From positions 1 to 64,000 of the forward strand of contig QEYB01000006.1 of assembly GCA_017562135.1 (NCBI GenBank): a stretch of 64,000 nt of DNA, given 5' to 3'. Under the pieces are notes generated by a model that saw nothing but the letters and a program-made list of their open reading frames with translations, had not been told where the DNA came from and ran no database searches. How positions within the stretch are numbered: the first letter of the stretch is position 1; each line of letters begins with the position of its first letter. Source of the stretch: Dipylidium caninum (lineage: Eukaryota > Platyhelminthes > Cestoda > Cyclophyllidea > Dipylidiidae). Of this stretch, positions 38,701 to 50,259 are shown piece after piece. The position numbers and the translations under genes are program-made.

Positions 38701-41700
38701 ACGAGAAACTGACCTAATAATTGCACCTTCGTTATTACCTTGAAAGAACTGAAGAACAAATGTGAGCTCTGTCTTTTAACCCACCTGACCTAATCGACTG
38801 TTGGGACGGAAAGAAGTCCTCGGCTACCGGGCATGTCGACCGAGTGTCTTAGCTCTCAGATTCACCAACCTGAAAAACTCCTAACATGCCACTACTTTCA
38901 ACTTACTCGCCTTAGCATTACACATTTGTACATAGTTTCCAAAACAATCAAAAATGGGATAGAACCATCCTAACCAGCACTATTTTACTCGGTCTAACTC
39001 AGCTATCTGCCTTCTCCGCCTTTTTTTTACCAACAATAACCACGTGGTCTTTATTACTTGTGGTCGCTTCGAGTGAAAAACTGCCTCAAGACGCTATGTT
39101 GGCGGCAGCGGAAGGCGAGGCTATTCATAATGCAGGAGATTCCATAACCGATCTGATAATCGGTAGGCACGGTCGCTACAGGGAGAAAGCATATCGTTAT
39201 GAATGACTTCGCATGCGAACAGACATTGCGAAGTAGATGATTTGCAGCTGCACTGGTAACTCCTCATTCTCAACTCTCATGCACCAACCAACGCAAGACA
39301 CCCACAATCCGCTGTCCCCTTCCTCGGAATCGGCTTCTGCACAGATTTTACAACGGAAGATTGGTGGATTTGCACTAGTATTGAAAATTGTTGACCTTGA
39401 CACGGGCACCAAGAGAAGAGAATAATTCTTCAGATTTTTGCGACGTAATTACCGAGCCCGTAAGGCGGATAGCTTCAAAGGTGGGCTTGATCTGGCCACT
39501 GTGCGGAAGAGAAGGGAGCAGCTGGATAATATTTATCGTTACTCATGATATGACATCTGTCGCACTTTTCAGCTTTGATGTATATACAGGTGGAGGATTG
39601 CGTCTCGTCTCCAAACCCCCCTCTTGGGAAAATACCAAGTCCGTTCTTAATAAGCCGACTGAGAGGAGGTCCATTCTCCCTTAAAGCTAAGAAAACTCGC
39701 AATGCTCCGTAGTTGCCGGTGCTACAGTCATCAAAATACGCTGTTCTAAGGGAAGATAGAGTTTTGGCGTGTTTCCCATACGCCGACTTATAATTACGTC
39801 CACTTTCGGTCGTTTCGGTCGTTTCGGTCGTTTCGAGAGGTGAGTTTAAGTGATTATTGGATGGCCAGATCAACAAACCGCTGAAACATGCATACTACAA
39901 TGACGATGGACATTTGTGCGGTCGTCTTATGGGTTGAAATGGCTGTGATAGCGAATCGTCGAAATGCGTGCAGACACCGCCTACGGTGTGTTTCAATAAA
40001 TCAGGGATCTATCTCGTCGAGAACGAGTTCCGAGTCACCAGTAACGAAGTATATGGAAAACAAGTGTTAAAACCCAAATGTCCTTATCATGGCCTAACCT
40101 ATTGAAGGGTCTACAAATAAGCGCAGAGAAGTCAATGTTCCGTCTTTCAAATCATCTTAAGTGTCCTTTCCCAGTGCGCTTGTGCGCGTGAGTCCGGGGA
40201 AAATTCGCGTGACCTGCTAGTTGCAAGTTCAATTCTCGCACACGAGTTCAGGTGGTGTGGATGTAAGTCGAGTGCTTCGTTTTCACATTTCTGCATTGAT
40301 GCAACTCTCTCAAACGCCACCAACATGCTAGTGAGTGTGCGCTAAAAGGAGCCGCTGTAGGAGTGTGCACTGGGAAGAGGCTTCAACGACTACTACTTAG
40401 TGTATCCATCAAGTCGGTACGGCTTTGAGTTCATTCTGAGACACTACCACCTAAGGCCTGATTGCCATATGCGTGTAAATTGAGCGAGAACATACACCGC
40501 GGCCTCCAACCAACTCTACATTCTTCTCACCAAGGGTAACATCTACGGACAGGAGACAGTGTTTCATAAAGGATGTTTTCCCAAAATTTGACACCTTCAT
40601 TCACTTGCGGTTATCGGTGTGACAAGACCTTGTTCACACAAGTCTATGGTAAATAGAGATTAAATAATAACAAGGACTATTTCTGGCCGAATGTTAGTGG
40701 AGAAGAAGACTTGACTGAGTGAAAAAGTGGGCTCATTTTTCTCCTCCTTTAATATATAGCAGGGAACTGCGTGTGTAAGTTATATCTTCAAGTACCTGCT
40801 CACACTTGTAGTGGGTCTTATTACCATATTGCTTGGAGACTAGAAGTTATGCTCGTTCGAAGGGCCTTTTCCACAACTCAGTAACATGGGCACGCCAGTC
40901 TCCAAGTCTACTCAATATCCGACAAATACCCTTAAGTTAAACTCAAACTTTGTTCATGTTTGTTTTGCAGTGAGGTAGGCAGTTAAGCCTATAGAGGCAC
41001 AAAGAGAACACTAGAAGAATAAGTCAGGCATTTTCAGTAAGACACCCCGAGAGCCGTGAAGAGGGGGGTGGAAGTGGGGGATGGGGATGGGGATGGGGAT
41101 GGGGATGGGGATGGGGTATGAGGGTTCGAAGTGGCCAGGAATGATCCAATGAGTCAGCACAAAGGAATTTGACTCGGAAGGCCAGAGGGAAAGACTTTAT
41201 TAGTAAATTGCGACTTCTAATCTCCTATAATGGTCCCAGTTATTAACTACGGCAGTCAGCTCATTCGAGGCTTAAACTGCACTGTGTGGAAGAAGAAAAG
41301 AAGATTTTCAAGCACTAACAATAGTGACCAATGATAAAGCAAGCGACAAATTGAGGGATTTGGAAATAGCCAAAAATTTTGTGTGCTAATCAAAAGGAGG
41401 CTTAAAATTGTGAGAAATGGGACCAAAAAGTACTCCAAATTGCCGCTAATGAGACTCCAGGGATGGTTTTTTGATGTTCGAGAACATGTTTGTTCGTGTT
41501 AATCAGTCACCTTTCATCATTAAACATATGGTGTCAAATCATCTGGATGAAAGTGCAACTGTGGAAGTCTGTTGAAATTTTGAATACCTCCGTTACAGCG
41601 CCTTCATACGGCTTCATGAGGGTATTTCTTCACATCCGACGACAGTAGGAAGGGAGCAACAAACAAATTGTCGGCAAATGGAAAGCCTCGGAGTGTCGAT

Positions 41701-44700
41701 TAAAAGGTAATGAGAGCTATTAGCTGGGAAATTGATGAGTATCTAATATTGGGTCTAAGACTATCCGACTACAGGGTACATACGGAATGGAGGCAAGTCC
41801 GCCCATCCCTCACTTTTTATGCCGACAGGTTGTCCAGTCCACAATATTTCAAAGACAAAGTGTGATTTAGTGATGCGCCAAGTGGGCGCGGCGCAGAGGT
41901 CCAACAACAGCTCTTCCCTTCGCAGTCAGGAAAACGGGATGGTACAAAGAGGTTACATGCAGTTACCTTCGTATTTGAAATTGCCAACTCATCCAGTGAC
42001 AGGAAATGTTGACAACAGTCCTGCAAATCGTCCTGAAGTTTTCAGGACTTCTTCGTCACCTCCTCCGAATGCGATGCGTTCAGCTTCAGCGTCGCAACAA
42101 GGAGAGCAAATGAAACTAGTCTAATTAAGTCAATTCATTATCTTTTGACACAGGGTCAACCACTGTCTCCCTGCTTCTCTTGTAGACAAAACCATCCGAA
42201 ATTCAGCAATTGCCCACTCTTGCGCGGAGAATTGGATTCCTGATTCTTGTGGGACGATGGCAGGTGGAAAGCGTGGTAAGTTGGTGCCAAATGCCAAGTA
42301 TCATCGGCGGCTATCACCTTCGCAGAACCATCGGTCACCTTCAAGGATCTAAATGCATCTCCGTCGTTTTCGATTCGGCAAGAAGGGTGGGTAGAATCTA
42401 AATACATTTGAGGATCAACCTGCAGCTTTCTGATAATGACTGTTGACTAGGCAATGGAAACAGGAAATGCGGACGCGGTGAAGTCAACACGACCGAGGTG
42501 AGAAGCCAGAAACGATTTCACTCTCGAAAAGGAATGTCGTCATAAGAAAGAGCGGCTTTCTGGTGCGTTCGCGGCAGTCGATTTCTCGCAACCGAAACTC
42601 GTGGGATTAACTGAAATAGTGTGAAGCACCAAATTTCCGCCAGTGTTTAAGACCGATACGAAAATGAGAATCAGTAAATGAGTAAGATCGTTGAGTCTGT
42701 CGGCTCACTATGTCAGTCATTTAACCTCCTTCCCGATGTCCTCATTAATGCCTCTAAGATTAATAATTGCGGGAGGGAGAAAAGAGACGAAGGCACATTA
42801 GCAGATTTTTGTCGCAATTACATGCCCTCTGGGATAGGTGTGTTAAAGCTTTACGTCAGTTGGGAAAGATCCAATCTCAGATAATATATCTACCTTGACC
42901 CACACTATGACTGAACAATTAATGCCAACGGGCAGGAGTCCTTTGTAGTCTTAATTTGAAGTGAGCAACTGTACCTGAGCCACTCTTACCAATAAAGACA
43001 ATTTAAACTCATTTATGTGGATATTTGTATATGTGTAAAGTGCGCTATTTGTAAAAAAAGCATTGACAGTAACAAGAGTAAGGAGGTGCTACGCCCATCA
43101 AGACCACCATCATCTTACCAACATTGCACCAGTTTGTCGCCAAGTCACCACTGTTATCATTAAGTCTTAGCATCACATATGCACCCATTGGCCCAAATGA
43201 TAGGGAAGGGATGATGAAAAATGCTCTCACACATTTCACTTGACCGGTTGTTAGCGACGTACCTTAGGCCAGGTGTCATGGAACCGGTGAGCACCCGAAA
43301 ACTCAGTCTTTCAAGCAATCAACCTCAACTCTCGAGCGTTTTAACTCCTTATGCACCATGTCACGGCCAATGAAGAACAGAACACCACATAAACAGTTTG
43401 AAGTAGAAGAAAGCGCCTTTGGAACGTAAGCGTAATCAGAGAATATTCAGTCCACACCTCATAATTCACGATGAGTGGCGTGCAGCTTGAGTCGAAGTTA
43501 GTAATGGGTGTTTAGTACGGACATGTGTGCAATGGAGAGAAGAGAGGAAACGACTAGAGAAAATTGAGCTCCGAGAGTCGGGACTTACTGATCGCAGAGG
43601 GAAGGGAAGACTAAGGAATTTAGCCAAGCATCTCAGTTAACATGCGTGTTGCTGAGCAGAATGAAAGGGATCTATAAGACGTGTTTCAAAGTCACAGTGA
43701 AATGTGATCCACCCTGTGTGCTAATCCACCCGCCCTCGAAGCGCAGTGTGGACGAATTTCCGTTCAAATATCGGTGGGGCCTTCTCACAAAAAAGTATGC
43801 ACCGATGATACCGACAGGGAACGACGTTATCACACACTTTAGTGGGAATACACTTTAAACCAATTCTAACATTGTTTTGACGCGTTAAGGAGTATGCAAA
43901 TAGGCGTGCTGGTAAAGGTTAAGGTGGACTGTTCACTGTCACTAAAGCCAGTAAAATCCATTCTTGGGACGTGACCAAAAAGTGGGGGGAAGGAGTGAGG
44001 AATGCCCAATACAGGGTCAGGAGGATTTCAAACAGCCTCCAAAAACTCGCATCTTTATCGGTGTGTTCGGCGCAGCGAATGGGACTAGTGCCCCAAGAAA
44101 TTAGGTAAACCGGAAAATGATCAGAATTTTTGCTGACGAAAGACATGTTTATGAGAAAAACCTTAATTTTAACACAAAAATAAATTTTTTCCAGTGTTTA
44201 ACGTCCTTTGCCAGCGTATAGGCAGTTGTTTGAATTCCCTTCTGTTGAAAATTCCTTCGGTTTTGCACTAAAAACCTTTTCAAGGTGTCAACACTGTCTT
44301 TACCTCTTCATGTGGCTCTAATAAGCTGAATAGGTAGTAACAATGCGATGGCGGCAGACCTCGTGGATAAGGCGGATGAGGCAACAGTTCAAATCCAAAC
44401 TCTCTGACTTTTTGCTGTGCTATTTTCGCCCTCATGAGGCTTCACATTCACCGTGTCGAAGGATGCTATTTGTAATTGACCAAAACAGACTGTTTATTAG
44501 ATCTCCTTCTTCATTCGCTCGAGTTGCTCACACTACACTGTCGCTGTAACGGTGTGAGACCAGGTTCAGGAAATTCAAAGCTCATGATTGCTGAGAAATC
44601 CAACCACACACGAAAAAGGAACTTCCTCTTTCGTTAACGATGGTTTAGGTGGGGAATAAGTGTTTCTCGGGAGAAGTCCTTGTACTTTCGTGCAAAATTA

Positions 44701-46693
44701 TTATACGGCATTCCTGCCGTACTCGCAATTACAATCGGTCAAAAAAACGGATCTTTTCAGCATCCGAAAGGAAGAGACGTGCAGATTTTACGTCGATGAT
44801 GATGTTTCGTCTCCGTCAATTCATAAGGCACCCACATTCCTTGCCTATGCACACTTTTTGGGGTTATCCCTTTCGGTCAACATCTCGGAGATTCCTACTT
44901 CCATTTTTAAACTAGTTAGATCAGCTCCGACCCCTGTTCAGTTTCTAGAATATTGTCTTATGCGTCGTTAATTGCTTTCGCTGTTTTCTTTGCCTCCACT
45001 CCTTGATGGAAAAAAAAGTTCCCGATGTCGTAAATACCCTTCTCCTATTGATGGGCTTCGACATCTTTTTTGGTTACAAGAACAAAAACTTTTAATCCGA
45101 CAATTATAATTCATAACTAAACTCGTCCGTAGCAACAAAACATACGCCTTTACTGAACCCTCACTCCACACAAACTCGCTGTGAAGTGGGCACATCGCAG
45201 CACCGTAAAGTATAGATGAGCGTCAGATCACTGACAATTGCCTCACTCGTTCAAATCCAATTGGGATTCAGAAGCTTCCTACCACTTCGGAGATGTGTGA
45301 AATGAGGACGACGGGAAAACACAACATCGAGAAATGGTTCTAACAATATGTGTGAATGTGCTTGGTGGGCAAATACGAACATTCAACAGTGTTATAAGGT
45401 CAGGAAAATGCCGTTCCCTTCTCCACTACTTCAGCAGCAATGAAGACACATTGGTTACTTCCAGTGGAATGATGCATAGGGAACTAGCTGATATGCGTGA
45501 CGAGGGGAAGGGAACACTTATACTCGAACCCAATTAGAGGTTGGGGGTGGAGGGGGGGGAGGGGGTGTGCCGCACGTGAATATTACAAATACTACACATT
45601 TATATATATATATATATTGGCTTCAAAGAGAGATGCTGACTTTTAGTTTGCTCTCGTCGTCTAATAAAATGGTTTTAGGCAGCTTAGTGGTTTACGACGA
45701 GGTGGTCGTGGACACAGTATTCCAATGTGCAGCTCACATGTCATCCGCTATCCCAAGTGACTACATGTCAATTCTCAGAACCTTCCCTGTTGGGCAAAAA
45801 TGACGTTGGATGGGAAAATCGCGTATTCAAGTGAAATGCTACTGTTTCGACCCACATTAGCAGAATAGGAAAGTGTGGGAATTACTTCGATCAACGCCCT
45901 GGCTGCCATCCTAATTAGCCCAGCAAATGGAGAAATTGGAGGGATAATAATATGTGGAAAAGGCCAATCGCCCATGCGAGTTGCCGCACGGAATAACTTG
46001 TCATCGAACAACTTAAACAAAAAAAACCTTTTTCTTCATCTACTTTTACATTCATGGAATTCATTGGCTCATCATCACCTGCACGACCAGCCCACGAAAA
46101 CTCAATCGACTATTCAGTAACTATTCTTAAATTTCGTCGACAAACATTGAACTAGTCCCTTCAGGTACCAGGACAATCTAAGTTAAGCGAATTACTTGTC
46201 CATAAAAACTCATAATAATTGCGTTTGACTCGTCATAATGCCAGAAAGCTGAGTGATTCATTTTAGGCAACCTCTTAATCATGTTATCTATGAAATGGCA
46301 GTTGTGATAGGCTTGACAAATCTCAAAGGCTTCATGTAAGACCAAAACAATCGCCGTACAAAATAGGCATCATTTACCTTTGGAAGAAGCAAGAGAAGCT
46401 GTCAAAGGCTGTTGGGGACCGACAGAAGGAGGTGGTTGAAATGCGGAAGTAGTCGGAGCAAGAGAAGACACTGGAACCCGCGCTACGTAGGAGACAGAAC
46501 ACATCAGGATATTTTCACCCAACTCCTTCAGGTCATGCTGCACCACAGCGTTGAAATTCTCATGCGGACGCAGTCGATATCCTCCTACTGGCCACCCACC
46601 CACCCCACCTCCTTCTGCTATACTTGGAAGCTGACCTGCGGCCACTCCACGAATCGCCAGAGGAGTATATTCTGCGCTCCCCTTCGCCGCCAC
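32609..46693 (-). CDS. TRAPPC13: TRAPPC13 (partial, four exons, right-arm copy)
   Basis: TRAPPC13 is an accessory subunit (DUF974 family) of the TRAPP tethering complexes that act as Rab exchange factors in Golgi and autophagy traffic. Minus-strand exons are 46693-46378, 35184-35126, 33324-33280 and 32739-32609, each with AG/GT borders (donors gtaaat, gtaagt, gtgagt, gtgagt). Phases fit without a break: exon 1 ends in phase 1, exons 2 and 3 in phase 0, exon 4 in phase 2. Exon 1 contains VQHDLKELGENILMCSVSY, which lines up with the family segment HHEVKEIGTHILVCAVSY. Exon 2 gives NFIKNFKIT for KFFKFQV. Exon 3 begins VEKP. Exon 4 contains YIEAEIENLTQQP for FLEAQIQN. Exon 1 also has a Gly-rich and a Pro/Ser-rich insert not usual for the family. 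The N-terminal and C-terminal exons were not found, so the gene is partial here. The first intron is about 11 kb. Confidence 0.82.
33280..33324 (-). CDS. TRAPPC13: TRAPPC13 exon 3 (right arm)
   Basis: This 45 bp exon (15 codons, phase 0 at both ends) encodes VEKPFNFRQTQISTL. It lies between an acceptor in tttag and a gtgagt donor on the minus strand. It differs from the left arm only at two silent third positions. Confidence 0.75.
35126..35184 (-). CDS. TRAPPC13: TRAPPC13 exon 2 (right arm)
   Basis: This 59 bp exon lies between gattttag and gtaagt on the minus strand and is identical in both arms. It encodes an acidic stretch and then VTRNFIKNFKIT, matching the family segment YFRKFFKFQV. It starts by completing a phase-1 codon and ends in phase 0. 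Confidence 0.75.
35727..35764. repeat. Trinucleotide-type repeat (GACTGC/GTCTGC)
   Basis: Tandem gactgc units are followed by gtctgc units. The homologous left-arm site near 12090 has only scattered remnants, so the array expanded in the right arm alone. Confidence 0.75.
39805..39836. repeat. TTCGGTCG tandem repeat
   Basis: About four nine-base tcgtttcgg-type units lie in the right arm. The left arm near 7985 has a single unit (gaaacgatcgaaag). This is a recent local expansion. Confidence 0.7.
41076..41116 (+). repeat. GGGGAT array with seven G-runs
   Basis: Seven runs of four or five G are separated by AT. This is a strong candidate for a G-quadruplex on the plus strand. It lies opposite the C-rich array at 6176-6233 in the other arm. 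Confidence 0.85.
43316..43865 (-). repeat. 550-bp identical tract in right arm
   Basis: This is the exact reverse complement of 3647-4196. It carries the same 70-codon open frame on the plus strand here (43646-43858). Within that frame a possible exon could run from an acceptor just after ttgctgagcag to a donor at gtgggg, encoding a stretch with the motif KCDPPC. I do not recognise it as a known family. Confidence 0.9.
44170..44775 (-). mobile_element. Degenerate mariner transposase (right arm)
   Basis: The reverse-complement partner of 2760-3335, with the same landmark order, the same Asp-to-His change in the PSDY position and its own extra indels. It is non-functional. Because the two copies are at matching places in the arms, they are one insertion duplicated with the arm and not two independent jumps. 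Confidence 0.8.
45341..45797. other. Right-arm-only 0.46-kb segment
   Basis: The left arm reads continuously through catccaacgttattattgttggggcc at about 2160-2190. The right arm has an extra 0.46 kb at that point. The segment includes a G-rich run (45543-45565) and a TA run (about 45601-45617). Short similar bases (atttttg and atattg) at its two ends could be a target duplication. No transposase frame or terminal inverted repeat was seen. Confidence 0.65.
45601..45617. repeat. TA dinucleotide run
   Basis: An uninterrupted TA run inside the segment found only in the right arm. Confidence 0.8.
46378..46693 (-). CDS. TRAPPC13: TRAPPC13 exon 1 (right arm, intact)
   Basis: This 316 bp exon opens after ttactttgtag and ends at aaag before gtaaatg, read on the minus strand. 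It is open in one frame throughout (105 codons plus one base). It carries the conserved core VQHDLKELGENI and MCSVSY. The N-terminal third is Gly-rich, and the last third is Pro/Ser/Ala-rich and probably disordered. The same region in the left arm is frameshifted. Confidence 0.75.
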
Positions 46694-47134
46694 CTACAAA
46701 GTAAGGCACCACTTACGTCCTACTAAATTCAATAGTCCTTTTGCACATGAATAGACCAGGGATGCGTCCTAATGCACTTTACTGAGACGTTACAGTGCAG
46801 CCTTTAGGGAGGGTCAACAACAAGCAAAACTCTCTCCGGGTGACGATAGCACAGGAATTTTGATGAGTGTGGGTGCCCTACTTCCGTTATCGTAGGGTTT
46901 GAAAGCCATTTTTAAGTCGTCACTTGTATAATCCGCCTCGGTCCATTAGGAAGTATATATAAGGGACGATATAGCGGTAGGACTGGAGCACACGATGAGG
47001 AAGAGCGCTGAATTTAATTTAGTAGCGATGACAACTTTGATCAACGTTGGTGCTAATTAACAAAAAGCGCTGTTAAAGGCCTAATTATAAGACTTAAAAC
47101 GTCAACTAAGGAAAGAATTGAAAGTGCAGATGCC

Positions 47135-47356
47135 CTACAGAGAATCGTAGAAATCATCAGTACAAATAGTCGAATCTGTGTACAGTCCCGGAGGTTGGAT
47201 GGTTGCGAATACTCGGTCAGATGACAAAGCGGGAAAGAATGCCCAACTATTAACCTCTGGTAAAGTAAGACTGAAATCAATCACACTAAACACATTTACA
47301 TGCTGGAGACTACTAACAAATGAACCCCAAACTATGTCAACTGGTGTTTTCTGCAA
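47135..47356 (-). CDS. Possible exon upstream of right TRAPPC13
   Basis: This minus-strand frame follows an acceptor-like tttgcag and is open for 73 codons. Indels break it in the left arm at about 590-830, the same contrast as in TRAPPC13 exon 1. Donor-like gtaggg (right) and gtaaga (left) lie at its end. A stretch reading DIVWGSFVSSLQ has only faint similarity to the N-terminal TRAPPC13 region. It may be noise. Confidence 0.25.
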   Translation of the reverse strand: MQKTPVDIVWGSFVSSLQHVNVFSVIDFSLTLPEVNSWAFFPALSSDRVFATIQPPGLYTDSTICTDDFYDSL

Positions 47357-47792
47357 ACCGGCACTGGCATAAGTTGGTTCATTCAGAAGAGTACATTCGG
47401 CATGCAGCAGGAAATTAAAAAGTTGTCTTGACAGTATCGTTTTTAGGTAGGTCCCTGTAGGTTGGCCAGGGAGATTCTTACCTCATTCAGGTTTTACTTG
47501 CCCGTGCGCTAATATATAAGCCAGAAAAGACTTCAAAGAGATGAGAAAAGTTGACCAAATCAGACACCGCAAATTTAGCTACCACTGTTAAAAGAGTGAG
47601 TTAAATGAGGGGGTAGTCATTGACGTAACGCTTTCAGCCTAAGTAGTACTGTCGAGTGAAGCATACAAGTGGCTGTAGGAAGTCAAAGTTTCTCCTGGGA
47701 CAGACCCTGAAAACAAGGTTCAAAACCATGGGCGAATTTTCCATCCTCGCGATTGCGTTAACGCACGTATGCGCGAGCTTGTTTATTGCCTC

Positions 47793-47958
47793 CTGCCCGC
47801 TGGAAACACTTTCCTGTCCTCGGCTACCGTCACGCATACTAATGACTGCCTTATTATTCTGTGCATCCTCCCGTCAGATCGCTGATTTCAATACTAATAG
47901 TAAACAAGATTTCAGTTGCTAGAAAGTGCTTCGCTCCACAAAAGATGCAACGAGTAGC
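47793..47958 (+). repeat. 166-bp flanking direct repeat, right copy
   Basis: This is the direct-orientation partner of 1-167. It begins immediately after the outer end of the right arm (gtttattgcct, about 47791) and ends at gatgcaacgagtagc. The sequence that follows is unrelated to the left arm. The two copies therefore bracket the 47.6 kb inverted-repeat structure in the way a target duplication would, although 166 bp is far longer than usual for a transposon. Confidence 0.9.
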
Positions 47959-49936
47959 TAATGTAAAAAGGGCGTTGCCAATGAGTCATTGCATAACTAG
48001 GCTTTCCGTTCCCTGTTTCCAACACACAGATTACTAGAAAGCCGGGATTGCGCAATATTTTGATTGACTGAGCCTCACCATAGAAAACCGGAGTGTATGT
48101 AAGTGAATCTACCCTTCTCTAACGTCCCACTTAACACTACGTAACTCCAACCCTCCGCTCTTCCCTACTCCCATCACCAATGTAGCCACACGCATGTTCA
48201 CCCTAATTTATCCTCAAGGGTAAACTGTGAGGGCTTCTTCGGAACAACTGGTAGTCATTATTGAGACGAATTTGCAAAGTGATACGCTTTGGCAGCTGTA
48301 TTGTCTTACTACGTAAATACCTTCGGGTGCAGTTTTACACTCTGTCAAGTAGCCACCGATAAGGTGAAAAGGTCGGGAAGGGGAGGGGGGGGTAGGATTC
48401 GACGAGAGAATCCACCTCCCACTTGCCAGACGCCTTTTTTACCAAAATTTCTGATTTGTTAGACTTATTGTCACCTTCGAGCCAGAATAAAATGGGGTTT
48501 TTGGGCACCAATTAAAAACACCATTAATTTGAAGTGGGAAAACAAACATGAATTTGGGATTGGGAAGATACCAGTAGTGAAGTAGGCTGTGAATAGGTAA
48601 ACTTAGGATTTGTCGATGACCAAGTGCAGGCACGCATTTCTTGTAGTCTGGGGTCAAGGCAAATAGGGGATTGAGAATCCTCTTCCCCTGTAAACTGACC
48701 AGATGGACCTCAAACGAAGGTTGGAATTTGGCCGATTTTATCAACAGTGCAAAATGATTGTGGAAAAGTCCATTCGTTCTGAGTGTTTCCTGGATAATAT
48801 TTCATAGACCATCTGAGCGAATGCAATTATCGCCATTCCCCCTTTACCTTTGTGCACAAATTCTGTGAATTTGTCGAAAGATCAAAGCACAAAATGCCAC
48901 TATTCGAGCAGGATTTGCGATTGTTTCGGAGAGATCTTAAAACGGTGAAGTAGGAGAAGCAAGAGGAAAAGGAGGAGGAGTGGAGGAGGAGAGGGAGGAA
49001 GAGGGAGGAAAAGAGCGAGAGGGGGAGGGGGCAACGAGTCTGTGGCGGTTAAAATGGTATCTCGTCTGTTAAATACCTCTAGTTCAGACAATTAATGACA
49101 AACAGTTATAAGTCAGCCTGAAGGGTAGATGGATTCAGGCACACAACCCAAACAAGTAAGCAACAAAAGATGATTGGGATATTCGCCACGTTCGTCAACC
49201 CTTGCTGCCATGGTGGAAGGTCACAATGCACAGGTGATTGACTTACTGGCTCCCAATCTGAGAATACCAAAGAAAAGGGGCCTAATGCACACCAAGAAAA
49301 GACGCCATTCATGAGACAGCAGACAGTCAGTTTACACTTCCACGAGACAAGCATCCTATTCCCATTCATCCTTTTTTACATAACACAAATAAAAGGCGTC
49401 CTTTATTGAGGTAGGAGCTGTATAAAGCCCCTTTCTTCAATCCATTAAATCTCCCTTTGTCTGACAGAGAGCAATAAACCCCTTCGTTTTTGCGTGGAAG
49501 TGTGGAAACGGGTTGTACGGTAGTGTCGAGAAAATGGGAAAAATAAAAACGAATTAACTGACTGGCGTTACCTCTTTTCAGCGCACTCTCCTCGTTATGC
49601 CTCAGCATTTATATTACCAAGGCCGAGTGTGTACCGTAACCAGAAGAACTGGTGTATCCAGCTACGTAATGAGACAGATAGACACTGTGAAAGTGATCGC
49701 GACTGATATTGGAGCCTTTTTTAGCAAAAGTATGTCATGATGTTAGCGAAACATTTTACTCGACGAGGAGAGGTCTCTGTGTGTAATTGCTAATGGCATT
49801 TTCCACATTCGTGGAGGAAGTGAACATTTTTCATGAGATTTTATTTGAATCCCTGAGAAGTTCACGCCACATGTAGCAGGTCAGTAGTCATAGAGGTGAA
49901 CAAACACTCTCCGGGCATAGAACTTTCTTAATAGAA
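47959..49936. other. Right flank without supported gene
   Basis: This is unique sequence beyond the direct repeat. It holds the polypurine tract and two minus-strand open frames (48439-48744 and 49106-49369) that share a similar stretch (NGVF-WC-PF), perhaps an old small duplication. No gene is supported. Confidence 0.5.
48953..49031 (+). repeat. Polypurine tract
   Basis: About 80 bases with almost only A and G on the plus strand, built of gagga-type units. It lies 1 kb outside the right end of the inverted repeat. Such mirror-like purine tracts can form triplex DNA. No gene was seen around it. Confidence 0.8.
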
Positions 49937-50259
49937 TTATCCACGAAATGTATGCCTCACTGTGAAAGTCGTCTCTTCTGACGATTCTCGAAGCTTTGTG
50001 CATAAATGGGTCAGCAATCTGCCCGAATTTTTGACTGACACTTCTTTAATTCTACCAAATAGTCTACCGAGCTTCTCGTCCATTTCAAATTGAAGAAGAT
50101 GTTGTTTTAACCAAAATTTGTTAATCCCTGTGTTCTGACCTACCGCACTGACGCTTCGGGCTATTGGTCTGCGAAACAAATTCTTTATCACAAGCTGGCA
50201 GCTACACAAGTGTGAGGCTTTCTGCTCTTCCGCCTGAGAACCGGATGCCTCAGAGGCAT
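49937..50259 (-). CDS. Unrecognised terminal exon, 106 codons
   Basis: On the minus strand a frame opens after ttgagcag (phase 1) and runs 106 codons to a stop. It begins with an acidic Ala/Ser/Glu stretch, then LCSCQLVIKNLFRR, a middle part with KFWLKQHLLQFEMDEKLG, and ends in TFTVRHTFRG. The length and even composition suggest a real C-terminal exon. No family was recognised and no preceding exon was located. Confidence 0.4.

Larger units (their letters stand above)
31815..47791 (-). repeat. Right arm of giant inverted repeat
   Basis: This 16.0 kb arm is the reverse-complement partner of 170-15365. Co-linear matches run without rearrangement from the inner end (the tract around 31915 pairs with 15270) to the outer end (47780 pairs with 182). 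It carries the better-preserved TRAPPC13 copy on the minus strand. It also holds a 0.46 kb segment absent from the left arm and several locally expanded simple repeats. Confidence 0.95.

Noticed and set aside
41076..41116. GGGGAT array as an interstitial telomere repeat
   Set aside because: The unit is not the common animal TTAGGG, and the left arm has an unrelated array at the same place.
1..47958. Reading the whole structure as one giant transposon with a 166-bp target duplication
   Set aside because: No transposase or terminal motif is found at the outer ends, the size is far from known target duplications, and the window edge hides the left limit.
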